From assembly GCA_934718275.1 (NCBI GenBank), contig CAKUZD010000003.1:1-64000 (forward strand): a stretch of DNA of 64,000 nt, in the 5' to 3' direction. Made by a program: the position numbers and the translations under genes. Positions within the stretch are counted from its first letter, which is position 1; each line of letters starts with the position of its first letter. This document shows, piece after piece, positions 42,019-50,397 of this stretch. The stretch comes from an uncultured Candidatus Melainabacteria bacterium. GTDB lineage: Bacteria > Cyanobacteriota > Vampirovibrionia > Gastranaerophilales > Gastranaerophilaceae. Under the pieces are notes generated by a model. That model ran no database searches. It saw only the letters and a program-made list of their open reading frames with translations, and was not told where the DNA came from.

Positions 42019-42222
42019 CTAATCTGGGATATACTCAAATATATCCTGAATTCTACAATCGAGAGCATAACACAATTTGTTTATAGTTTCAAGTTCTATT
42101 GTTTTGGTTTTGTTATGGTAAATTTTGAAAACTGCTACGTGGCTTAAACCTGCAATTCTTGCAGTTTCAGCCATATTCATGCGTCTAATCCCCATCATTT
42201 CCGATAATTTATTTTTAATCAT
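42019..42222 (-). CDS. Small XRE-family transcriptional regulator
   Basis: The 67 residues form a single helix-turn-helix of the short Cro/CI type: NMAETARIAGLSHVAVFKIY and the second half ETINKLCYALDCRIQDIF. It is divergent from the second prepilin-like gene (114 bp between starts), the same arrangement as at 16.6 kb, although the two regulators differ in sequence. No Shine-Dalgarno is visible. A TGATAAACT extended -10-like element ends 6 nt before the ATG. Confidence 0.85.
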   Translation of the reverse strand: MIKNKLSEMMGIRRMNMAETARIAGLSHVAVFKIYHNKTKTIELETINKLCYALDCRIQDIFEYIPD

Positions 42223-42336
42223 AAATAAAGTTTATCATTTTAATTTTTATAATTTATTATATTAAACACTTGAATAATATTATTAGTCATGTAATTAATA
42301 ATATAGTAACTTTGTTTAATATTTAAAGGAGAAAAT

Positions 42337-43092
42337 ATGAAAAATTCTAAATTTGCATTTACATTAGCGGAAGTACTAATAACTCTTGGTATTATCGGTG
42401 TTGTTGCAGCTATGACTATGCCAGCCTTGATACATAGCTATCAACAAAAGGTTTTGCAAGTTCAGTTTAAAAAATTCTATTCAACATTTTCTAATGCAAT
42501 AAAATACGTACAAGCCACAAATGGCGCACCTATGGGGTGCTATTATTGGGATGTAAATCCTTACGCATCAAATCCTGAAAAGTGTACTAGTCGAAATGAT
42601 TATGGAGAGTGTACAAGTTGGACATTGAGTGATGGTTCGCCATTACCTAGAGATTATAATGGTAATCTGTCAGATTGCAGGCAATTTGGCGATAGTTTAA
42701 TGAAAGCATTAAACACAATAAAATTTTGTGAAAATCATGCATTGGCAAACGGTTGTCTAACAGACAAACATCGTGGTATGGATAAAGTAAAAAAAGAAAA
42801 ATATCCTGAAAAAGACTTTAATCCGAATGGAGTTTTTAGTGACATTCCTATGAAAAATAATTATCCTGCATTTGTAACAGCAGACGGGACAATGTATGTA
42901 AAATATAATAGTTTGGGAACTGGAATTTTCTTAGTTGATATAAATGGAGCCAAAGCACCAAATAAGTATGGATATGATATATTTATCTTTGATTTAATAG
43001 GAAACACTACAGATGGTATTACTAAGATTAGACAATCTTATGTAGTAACTGAAAAAGGTGGAAAAACATTTAATGAAATGTTGAAGCAATAA
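42337..43092 (+). CDS. Prepilin-like (type II secretion/type IV pilin leader) protein
   Basis: The protein is 251 residues with the leader and helix FAFTLAEVLITLGIIGVVAA. The residue before the cleavage site is again Ala instead of Gly. The KKFYSTFSNAIKYVQATNGA region matches the QKFYSTMNQALKQSELDNGD region of the 15.8 kb product. The globular part holds several cysteines and a GTGIFLVDINGAKAPNKYG block typical of this pilin-like group. AAGGAG precedes the ATG. The C-terminal end of the gene borders a run of dispersed repeats. Confidence 0.87.
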   Translation: MKNSKFAFTLAEVLITLGIIGVVAAMTMPALIHSYQQKVLQVQFKKFYSTFSNAIKYVQATNGAPMGCYYWDVNPYASNPEKCTSRNDYGECTSWTLSDGSPLPRDYNGNLSDCRQFGDSLMKALNTIKFCENHALANGCLTDKHRGMDKVKKEKYPEKDFNPNGVFSDIPMKNNYPAFVTADGTMYVKYNSLGTGIFLVDINGAKAPNKYGYDIFIFDLIGNTTDGITKIRQSYVVTEKGGKTFNEMLKQ

Positions 43093-43124
43093 TAATTTAC
43101 TACTCAGGTTGGAGTGCATGGTTG

Positions 43125-43252
43125 GTAAGAAGTTTTAGGAGATTCTTTGCTTCTTTCAGAATGACAGTGTCTATTATGCTCAGAATAACCAAGACTAAAT
43201 TCTTTCAAACAAAGTCCTCAGAATGATGGAAGTGCATACGAGAGAGGGAGGA
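43125..43252. repeat. Dispersed intergenic repeats downstream of the prepilin-like gene
   Basis: GATTCTTTGCTTCTTTCAGAATGAC (split here as ATTCT...AGAAT, about 43142-43165), a second unit ATTCTTTCAAAC...CTCAGAATGA near 43199-43226, and CATACGAGAGAGGG near 43231-43246 match units at 1-118 and 15.4-15.7 kb. Non-coding. Confidence 0.7.
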
Positions 43253-43298
43253 GATCTCGAATTAATTATTTCTTAATGTTTCAAAAGAGCATGCCTAC

Positions 43299-43327
43299 TT
43301 GATTAGTTTTTTTGTTGATGGTATAAA
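43299..43327 (+). promoter_or_regulatory. Sigma-70 promoter of gapA
   Basis: TTGATT (43299-43304), a 17-nt spacer and TATAAA (43322-43327). The leader is about 30 nt with AAAGGAAA before the ATG. Confidence 0.7.
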
Positions 43328-43364
43328 AGCCATGTGAGAGTTTTACAAAAGAAAGGAAACACTT

Positions 43365-44369
43365 ATGGTAAACGTAGCAATTAACGGATTCGGTAGAATC
43401 GGTAGAAACACTCTTAGAGCTGCTATTGCAGAAGGTATTTTTGACAAAATTAATTATGTAGCAATCAACGACCCTGGTTTAAAACCTGAAGATGCTGCTA
43501 GAATCTTCAAATATGATTCAGTTATGGGTAGATTCAATGGTACTGTTGAAGCTTACGAAGAAGGTATTATTGTAAACGGTAAAAAAATTAAATTCTTTGC
43601 AGAAAAAGATCCTGCACAATTACCTTGGAAAGATTTAGGCGTAGAAGTTGTTGTTGAATCAACAGGTTTCTTCACAGATGCAACTAAAGCTCACGCTCAC
43701 ATTGATGCCGGTGCTAAAAAAGTTATTATTTCAGCTCCTGCTTCAAATGAAGATAAAACAATCGTTTTAGGTGTTAACGAAAACGAATACGATCCGGCTA
43801 AACATGATGTAATTTCTATGGCATCTTGTACTACAAACTGCTTAGCTCCTGTTGCTAAAGCTATTAATGATAAATTTGGTATCGTTAAAGGTTTGATGAC
43901 AACTGTTCACTCTTATACAGGCGACCAAAGAATTTTGGATGCTGGTCACAAAGACCCTCGTAGAGCAAGAGCAGGTGCTTTAAATATCGTTCCTACAAAA
44001 ACAGGTGCAGCTAAAGCTGTAGCTCTTGTATTACCTGAATTGAAAGGTAAATTGGATGGTTTCGCTATGAGAGTTCCTACTCCGGATGTATCTCTAGTTG
44101 ACGTTGTATTCGAAACTGAAAAGAAAGTTACTGTTGAAGAAGTTAATGCTGCTTTGAAAGAAGCTGCTGACGGACACGTATTGTGCTACTCAGATGAACC
44201 ATTAGTATCAACTGACTACATCGGTTCTCACCAATCTTCAACTGTTGACTCTTTATTGACAAGAGTTATGGGTGACAATATGGTTAAAGTTATTTCTTGG
44301 TATGATAACGAATGTGGTTATTCTACAAGATTGGCTGAAACTACATTGATGGTTGCTGAAAAATTATAA
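43365..44369 (+). CDS. gapA: Glyceraldehyde-3-phosphate dehydrogenase, type I
   Basis: This glycolytic enzyme oxidises glyceraldehyde-3-phosphate with NAD(P)+ and phosphate. The 334-residue product has INGFGRIGRNTLRA, the catalytic Cys in SCTTNCLAP, the THSYTGDQ-like VHSYTGDQRILD, and the C-terminal SWYDNECGYSTRL. Codon choice is richer in C- and A-ending preferred codons (for example GCTGCT, GGTAGA runs) than in its neighbours, as expected for a highly expressed gene. It is transcribed alone between its promoter and a terminator. Confidence 0.97.
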   Translation: MVNVAINGFGRIGRNTLRAAIAEGIFDKINYVAINDPGLKPEDAARIFKYDSVMGRFNGTVEAYEEGIIVNGKKIKFFAEKDPAQLPWKDLGVEVVVESTGFFTDATKAHAHIDAGAKKVIISAPASNEDKTIVLGVNENEYDPAKHDVISMASCTTNCLAPVAKAINDKFGIVKGLMTTVHSYTGDQRILDAGHKDPRRARAGALNIVPTKTGAAKAVALVLPELKGKLDGFAMRVPTPDVSLVDVVFETEKKVTVEEVNAALKEAADGHVLCYSDEPLVSTDYIGSHQSSTVDSLLTRVMGDNMVKVISWYDNECGYSTRLAETTLMVAEKL

Positions 44370-44392
44370 TTGATTTTATAGTTTAAAAAAGA

Positions 44393-44429
44393 AAAACAAG
44401 TCTGGTTTTATTCAGGCTTGTTTTTTTTT
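44393..44429 (+). terminator. Terminator of gapA
   Basis: ACAAGTCTG pairs with CAGGCTTGT (one G-U pair) around GTTTTATT, followed by nine or more T. Confidence 0.85.
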
Positions 44430-44472
44430 ATAAAAAATGTTAGTATTTTCTTATATAAACAGGAAGGAAATT

Positions 44473-44841
44473 ATGAAAAAGAATATTGTCATTGTAACAA
44501 CTTTAGTTTTATTGGGATTAGGTGTTTCTTGCTATGCAGCAGGATATTTAGGGATGAAATTACCTTTACCCGGAGAAACTATTACGGATACTAAAACTCA
44601 GGGAAATACTTTATGTTATGTGTTTTCAAAGGTTGCAAAACAATCAAAGGGGTGTCGAAAATTGGTTGTTACTAATACAAAAGTAATATCTAAGCCTTCA
44701 AATGTTGTAACAAATCAATTTGGCAGGAAGATTGGCGGAACTTGGAGTGAAGTTTGGACAGTTAATGCTTGTGGTACAGACGTAGGTGTGCCAATTGATT
44801 TTGAATACAAAAGAAATGGTATAATGTCTACCATAAAATAA
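44473..44841 (+). CDS. Small secreted protein
   Basis: This is a 122-residue product with a clean signal peptide (KKNIVIVTTLVLLGLGVSCYAA) and a short mature region containing three cysteines (NTLCYVFSK, KGCRKLVV and NACGTDVG). A disulfide-bonded periplasmic or outer-membrane protein is plausible. An upstream in-frame ATG at 44437 lies just after the gapA terminator. ATG 44473 is preferred since AGGAAGGA precedes it and the signal peptide follows. No family was recognised. Confidence 0.7.
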   Translation: MKKNIVIVTTLVLLGLGVSCYAAGYLGMKLPLPGETITDTKTQGNTLCYVFSKVAKQSKGCRKLVVTNTKVISKPSNVVTNQFGRKIGGTWSEVWTVNACGTDVGVPIDFEYKRNGIMSTIK

Positions 44842-44851
44842 AAAGTTTTAT

Positions 44852-47653
44852 TTATTTTTCCAAACTTGATAAGAAATCTTTATTTGCCTTCAAAGAATTT
44901 TCTGTTGCAATAATAGAGTAAATTGGTTTGCCGGCAAATATATAATTTGCCGCATTATAGATGTCTTCTGTCGTGATTTTATCAATTTCATCAAATAGCT
45001 TGTTTGTTCTGTTTATGCCATAAGGACTTTCAAGACCGTTTAAAATGTTTGACGTTTTGCCTTCAGGGCTATGAGTAGAATTTAGAATACTATTTTTTAA
45101 ACTTAATTTTGCATTATTTAATTCTTCATCAGTAACTTTTTTGGTTTTTATTGTTTCTATATGACGGTTAAATCCTTCAATTGATTTTTGTATGTTTTCG
45201 TAACTTTTTTCACCTGTTTCGTTATTATCAGTTGTAGTTCCTATTTTAAGAGTAAAGACTCCGATATTGTTGTTTGTTTCAAAATTGGATTTTACATGAT
45301 ATGCAAGTTTTTCTTTTTCTCGTAAATCCATGAATAGTCTAGAAGAAGGATTGCCTCCTAAAATGGTGTTTAAGAGAGATAAAGTTACTTTATCTTTTAT
45401 GTTTTGATTTACTCTAAATTTAAAAGCTTCAATAATTTCAGCTTGGTTTTTAAAATCAGTATCTGTTAAAACTTTAGTTGAGCTAATTGGATTATAAGTA
45501 TCTTCAGGGATGCTTGGGGCAAAGTCTTTTACCGGTTTAAATTCGCCTAAACTTTTAAATAGCGTATTTTTCAACTCAGGTTTTTTATCAAATGGAGCAG
45601 ATACCGCAATTTCTCCTTTGCCATTATTTATAATGTGGTTATATTGAGCTTTTACATCATCAATTGTTAAAGAGTCTAAATCTTGAAGAATTTCTTCTTT
45701 AGAATAACCTTCAGGCAAACCTTTGTACATTTCTATATCCAGTTTGTCGTATGCTGATTTTTGCGAAGTAAGAATGCTTTCTTTAATTTGATTTTTTGCG
45801 TGTGCAAATTCTTCTGTAGTAAATCTAGGATTTTCAATAACCTCTTTTAGTCCTTCAAGGGCTTTTGGCATATCGTCACTAGCACAAGATAATGTCATGC
45901 TTATTGATTTGTTTTCGGCATCACAAGCTGTAGAAATTCCGTTTTTAGCCATGTCGGTATCAAAAGTTTCTTGATTTCTTAGCATTGAACCTTCGTTTAG
46001 TATATTGTTTAAAACCAATACGGCAGAAGGTTTTCCTTTATATGTATTATCTGTAAATATGTTAAAATCTATATTTACGTTATTGGTTTTTGAATTTATA
46101 GTTACGGTTCTGTAGTTGTTTTGTAAGCTATATTCTTTAATATTAGACATATTTATAGCTTCTTTTTTTTCAGAACCGGTGAAAGAAATATTGTTATAAT
46201 TTTGATTTATACTTTCGGATGTTGCTGTTTTGGGGTGAATTATAGTTACAGAAGCTTTATTAACATCAAGATATTTTTTTGCGGTATTTACTAAATCTTC
46301 TGCAGTCATTTTATTTACGATTTTTTCAAAGTTGTTTAAGTAATCTTGGTTATTCTCTAAAATAGTTGTGCCGATTGCATCATTGGTTGAAAAAGAGTTC
46401 TCAAAAATTTTTGAAAAACCTTTAAGCATTTTCTTTTTAATTATTTGCATTTCGTCATCAGTAGGCGGGTTGTTTTCAATATTACCAATTTCGTTAAATA
46501 TTGCTTTTAAAACTTTTTCTGAATTTATATCAGAGCATTCTGATGTAAATATAATTGTCCTGCCATCTTGTGGATTTGTGCTGATTTTTTCTTCTTCAAG
46601 CCAACTGGATGTATTTAGAGGTTTTAATTTTTTGTCAATTCTTGAAGTTGCCGACATTGAAAGAAGTTTCCCTAATGCTTGAGAGTAAATTCTTTCTTTT
46701 GTGTTATCTGAAGATGGACCGTTAAAGCCTACTACTACAGTTGATGCGGTTGCTTTATCGGAAATTATATCTTCTCGTATTGTTTTTTGAATAGGAGTAA
46801 ATTTTTCAAGATGCCTATGTTCTATTGGTTGTTTTTTTGATGAAAAATATTTTGAAACAAGTTTCATTGTTTCTTCCGGTTTTACATCTCCAGAAATTAC
46901 TGTAATCATATTAGCCGGATAATAATTCTCTTTATAGTAATTTACAACATCTTCACGAGAAAGATTGTTTATATTATCTGTTGTTCCTCCTATCATATCG
47001 GTAGAAGTTGTTTTTATGCCATAAAGGTTTTTAATCATTTTGTTTACTGCCAAATTTTCCGGATTTGACGTAATCATATTTATTTCAGAATTTACTATAC
47101 CTTTTTCTTTTTCAAGTTTGTCAATTGCAAAAATAGGTGTTTCCAGCATTGATGAGTGAAGTTTTATTTTAGTTTCTAAATCATTAGGATTTAGAAGGTT
47201 TGAACTTATATAATAATTTGTTTCTGCAAAACCTGTGGATGCATTTGTGGAAGCTCCCATTTTATCTACATTTTTGAAAAAATCTCCTTGCTCCAGCCCT
47301 TCAGAACCGTTAAATAAGTTATGTTCAATATAATGACTAATTCCGCGAATTTTATCAGGTTCGTTCATTGAGCCTGTGTTTACATAAGTTCTTAAAACCG
47401 TTTCGCCTTCTTGAGGAACAATAATAACCTTTTGCCCATTTGCTAGTTTGTAGCAATAAGCTTTGGTATCATAGGGGAAATTCATTTCTCCTGTTTTGGT
47501 ATATTGCATAGGAACTTTTACCGAATAATCAGGTTGAGTATTTGGTATGTCTTTAATCTGCGGATTTGTTTGGGTGTTTTGGTTCCCATTAAAAGTTATT
47601 CGTTGCAGTTTTATATTATTATTAACACTATTAATCGAACTAATTCTAAACAC
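44852..47653 (-). CDS. M16-family zinc metallopeptidase (two tandem M16 units)
   Basis: A 933-residue protein in the pitrilysin/processing-peptidase family. The first unit has the inverted zinc site HYIEH (residues 107-111) and a distal Glu near 190. The second unit lacks HxxEH but keeps the R/Y region (SSRLFMDLREKEKLAYHV), as usual for the inactive half. There is no signal peptide. The start codon is GTG. Two F-x-G motifs are present, RITFNGNQN at residues 18-26 and NNISFTGSEKK at 487-497, the latter at the join of the two units. Probably degrades peptides. Location is uncertain. It shares direction with purA, which lies 60 nt upstream. Confidence 0.85.
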   Translation of the reverse strand: MFRISSINSVNNNIKLQRITFNGNQNTQTNPQIKDIPNTQPDYSVKVPMQYTKTGEMNFPYDTKAYCYKLANGQKVIIVPQEGETVLRTYVNTGSMNEPDKIRGISHYIEHNLFNGSEGLEQGDFFKNVDKMGASTNASTGFAETNYYISSNLLNPNDLETKIKLHSSMLETPIFAIDKLEKEKGIVNSEINMITSNPENLAVNKMIKNLYGIKTTSTDMIGGTTDNINNLSREDVVNYYKENYYPANMITVISGDVKPEETMKLVSKYFSSKKQPIEHRHLEKFTPIQKTIREDIISDKATASTVVVGFNGPSSDNTKERIYSQALGKLLSMSATSRIDKKLKPLNTSSWLEEEKISTNPQDGRTIIFTSECSDINSEKVLKAIFNEIGNIENNPPTDDEMQIIKKKMLKGFSKIFENSFSTNDAIGTTILENNQDYLNNFEKIVNKMTAEDLVNTAKKYLDVNKASVTIIHPKTATSESINQNYNNISFTGSEKKEAINMSNIKEYSLQNNYRTVTINSKTNNVNIDFNIFTDNTYKGKPSAVLVLNNILNEGSMLRNQETFDTDMAKNGISTACDAENKSISMTLSCASDDMPKALEGLKEVIENPRFTTEEFAHAKNQIKESILTSQKSAYDKLDIEMYKGLPEGYSKEEILQDLDSLTIDDVKAQYNHIINNGKGEIAVSAPFDKKPELKNTLFKSLGEFKPVKDFAPSIPEDTYNPISSTKVLTDTDFKNQAEIIEAFKFRVNQNIKDKVTLSLLNTILGGNPSSRLFMDLREKEKLAYHVKSNFETNNNIGVFTLKIGTTTDNNETGEKSYENIQKSIEGFNRHIETIKTKKVTDEELNNAKLSLKNSILNSTHSPEGKTSNILNGLESPYGINRTNKLFDEIDKITTEDIYNAANYIFAGKPIYSIIATENSLKANKDFLSSLEK

Positions 47654-47713
47654 ATTTATATAAAAACATGAAAATAGAAAAATTTGCCAAATTAATCAAA
47701 TTGTGTTTAATAT

Positions 47714-48988
47714 TTATTTAAAAATAGTCTGTTCTCTATCAGGGCCAACACTGACAATAGAGATTGGAACTTCTAATAATTCTTCTAATCTCGCAAGGTA
47801 TTTTTTTGCGTTATCCGGCAAGTTATTATATTCAGTAATTTTTGTAATATCTTTGTTCCAACCTTTATGAGTTTCATAAACAGGTTCTAAATATTTATGG
47901 ATAAATACATCTGTCGGATAGCTTGTATAAATATTTCCATTACGAGTATCTTTGTAGGCTGTACAAACTTTGATTTCATCAAAAGAATCAAATACATCTA
48001 TTTTGGTTAACGCAATTGAAGTTAAGCCGCCAACAAGAACTGCATATTTCATTGTAACAGCATCAAACCAACCGCAACGGCGTGGTCTGCCTGTTGTAAC
48101 TCCAAATTCGTGCCCTATTTCTCTAATCTTAATCCCGGTGGCATCAGCTAATTCCGTAACAAAAGGACCTTCCCCAACACGAGTAACATAAGCTTTCGCA
48201 ACTCCAATAACTTCATCAATCATGGTTGGTCCATATCCTGAACCTGTTGCGGCCCCTCCGCCAATAGGATTTGAAGAAGTTACAAACGGGTATGTGCCAT
48301 AGTCTATATCAAGCATTACCCCTTGTGCGCCTTCAAAAAGAATAGTTTTTTTATTTCGCTTTGCATCTTCTAAAACTTTCTGCCAATCAAAACAAACATA
48401 AGGTCTGAATATTTCTGCATATTTTTCACATAATGCAAGAATTTCTTCCTTGGAGTAAGTTTTTAACCCGTAAACTTCTTTTAATGTTTTGTTTTTAATT
48501 GGAAGAATAATATCTAATTTTTCTGAGAGTTCCGGAGAGTACAAGTCTTGGATTTTTAATCCGATGCGAGCCATTTTATCAGTATATGTAGGGCCTATCC
48601 CTTTTTTAGTTGTTCCGATTTTGCCTTTTTGGGCTATATCTTCACTATAACCGTCAACTTCTGTGTGATAAGGCATCGTTATTGAAGCAAGCGGATTTAT
48701 TTTTAAGCTAGAAACGTCAATTCCTTCTTTAATTAAACCTTGAATTTCTTCTTCAAAATATTCCGGTAAGATAACGGTTCCTGCTCCGATAAAGCAAGTT
48801 TTACCTTTATATAAAATTCCTGACGGTATAAGGTGAAATTTGAAAGTTTTGTTGTGTGCGACAACAGTATGACCGGCATTACAACCGCCTTGATATCTAA
48901 TAATAAGTTCTGCATCATTTGCTAATAAATCAGTGATTTTTGCTTTGCCTTCATCGCCCCATTGAGCACCAACAACAACTTTGTTCAT
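47714..48988 (-). CDS. purA: Adenylosuccinate synthetase
   Basis: PurA joins IMP and aspartate using GTP, the first step from IMP to AMP. The 424-residue product has GAQWGDEGKAK, YQGGCNAGHTV, GTTKKGIGPTY, EGAQGVMLDIDYGTYPFVTS and TGRPRRCGWFD. All catalytic blocks are present. The first signature normally reads WGDEGKGK. Here the second Gly is Ala. The frame is open to 49015, but ATG 48988 starts at the usual MNKVVVGAQWG and AAAGGA lies upstream. Length is normal. Confidence 0.96.
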   Translation of the reverse strand: MNKVVVGAQWGDEGKAKITDLLANDAELIIRYQGGCNAGHTVVAHNKTFKFHLIPSGILYKGKTCFIGAGTVILPEYFEEEIQGLIKEGIDVSSLKINPLASITMPYHTEVDGYSEDIAQKGKIGTTKKGIGPTYTDKMARIGLKIQDLYSPELSEKLDIILPIKNKTLKEVYGLKTYSKEEILALCEKYAEIFRPYVCFDWQKVLEDAKRNKKTILFEGAQGVMLDIDYGTYPFVTSSNPIGGGAATGSGYGPTMIDEVIGVAKAYVTRVGEGPFVTELADATGIKIREIGHEFGVTTGRPRRCGWFDAVTMKYAVLVGGLTSIALTKIDVFDSFDEIKVCTAYKDTRNGNIYTSYPTDVFIHKYLEPVYETHKGWNKDITKITEYNNLPDNAKKYLARLEELLEVPISIVSVGPDREQTIFK

Positions 48989-49083
48989 ATCCCGTATCCT
49001 TTCAAAATTTGCCAATTACTGATTTATTTTAGCACAAAAAGATTTTTAGAGAAGTTTATTTCCTAAAATATAATTCATTATTA

Positions 49084-49112
49084 TTGAATATAAACCTGAT
49101 TAGTTGTAGAAT
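49084..49112 (+). promoter_or_regulatory. Sigma-70 promoter of nth, leaderless type
   Basis: TTGAAT (49084-49089), a 17-nt spacer and TAGAAT (49107-49112) end exactly 6 nt before the ATG. No Shine-Dalgarno is present. Confidence 0.65.
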
Positions 49113-49118
49113 TTATTT

Positions 49119-49751
49119 ATGGATATTGACATTGATAAAGTTGTAGAATTACTAAAAAAAGCCAATCAACCAAAGAGTAATTTCGTTGAATTAATGGATA
49201 GTTTCAACGATCCATATTTGGTATTAATAGCTTGCATATTGAGTTTGAGAACTAATGATAAAACAACATATCCTGCGACTCTAAGGATGTTAAAATTAGG
49301 AAAAACGCCGGAAGAATTTGCAAGCTGTGATGTGAAAAATTTGGAAGAAGCTATTTATCCTGTTGGTTTTTATGCAAATAAAGCTAAGCAAATTGTTGAA
49401 CTTTCTAAAGTTTTAGTAAAAAAATATAATTCAAAAGTTCCAAAATCAATAGAAGAACTTTGTAAATTTAATGGTGTTGGAAGAAAAACTGCTAATTTAA
49501 CTATATCAAGAGGTTTTAATGAACCTGCGATTTGTGTAGATGTTCATGTTCATAGAATTTTTAACAGGTTAGGATATGTTAAAACGAAAAATCCTGAAGA
49601 AACAGAATTTGCTCTGAGAGAAAAGTTGCCGGAAAAATATTGGATTGATATAAATACGTTATTGGTTACTCACGGTCAAAACGTTTGTAAACCGATAAAG
49701 CCGATGTGTGAGGAATGTCCGATAAGAAATTATTGCAAAAAAATAATATAG
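49119..49751 (+). CDS. nth: Endonuclease III (DNA glycosylase/AP lyase)
   Basis: Nth removes oxidised pyrimidines from DNA and cuts at the abasic site. The 210-residue product has the helix-hairpin-helix with the catalytic Lys (FNGVGRKTANL), the catalytic Asp in ICVDVHVHRIFNRLGY, and a C-terminal 4Fe-4S loop with cysteines spaced C-x6-C-x2-C-x5-C (CKPIKPMCEECPIRNYC). Length is normal. It stands alone with a leaderless-type promoter. Confidence 0.95.
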   Translation: MDIDIDKVVELLKKANQPKSNFVELMDSFNDPYLVLIACILSLRTNDKTTYPATLRMLKLGKTPEEFASCDVKNLEEAIYPVGFYANKAKQIVELSKVLVKKYNSKVPKSIEELCKFNGVGRKTANLTISRGFNEPAICVDVHVHRIFNRLGYVKTKNPEETEFALREKLPEKYWIDINTLLVTHGQNVCKPIKPMCEECPIRNYCKKII

Positions 49752-49799
49752 CAAAAAATTTTTTTACGGATTTTATGGTAAATATAAAAAAGGGTAAAT

Positions 49800-50237
49800 A
49801 TGAACGTAAAAAGTATTCTTCCAAGTTTTGGATTAAAATCAAAAAATTCTGTAAAAGTTGTTAAGGATGATATGCCTAAAGCTACTTATGAGCGATTGAG
49901 TAAAGCAAGCGGAGTTCTCGAAAATTATGCAAGACACAAAGGCGTAAATATTGATATTTTAAGTGTTGGAACAACAGATAAAGGCAATAATGCCGATAGA
50001 GTTTTAGCTATTGTTGTAAAAGATCCTAAAAGTAAAAAATTAAAAGTTTCTGAAGTATCAAGTGATGTTGGTGCAGTTATTAAAAGAACTGAAGAAAAAT
50101 CTATTATGTTTGACGATGCAGTAGATGATTTGCAATATGCCCGTAAGCTTAAATCAACTTATGAGGATAATTTTTTGAGAAACGTCTATCAAAAAGTTGA
50201 AGAAATGGTGCATTCTTTAGAAAAAAAACGTAAATAA
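49800..50237 (+). CDS. Hypothetical protein with N-terminal SFG motif
   Basis: The 145-residue product is soluble and basic. The N terminus, SILPSFGLKSKNSVK, is similar in style to other F-x-G starts in this window. The core alternates short strands and helices (IDILSVGTTDKGNNADRVLA) and the C terminus is a charged helix. No family was recognised. AAGGG lies before the ATG. It could be on the nth transcript (48-nt gap). Confidence 0.6.
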   Translation: MNVKSILPSFGLKSKNSVKVVKDDMPKATYERLSKASGVLENYARHKGVNIDILSVGTTDKGNNADRVLAIVVKDPKSKKLKVSEVSSDVGAVIKRTEEKSIMFDDAVDDLQYARKLKSTYEDNFLRNVYQKVEEMVHSLEKKRK

Positions 50238-50397
50238 AAATTTGTAAGTTAAAAATTTATCGAACTCTTAAAATTATTGATTTTATTTGAAGATTATGTA
50301 ATAATAGTCTCGAGATTGTAGAAACTATTGGTCCTTTTTATTAAATAAACATTATACAATCGGGGTTAATCAGTAAAAATTAAATAGGAGTTCGAGT

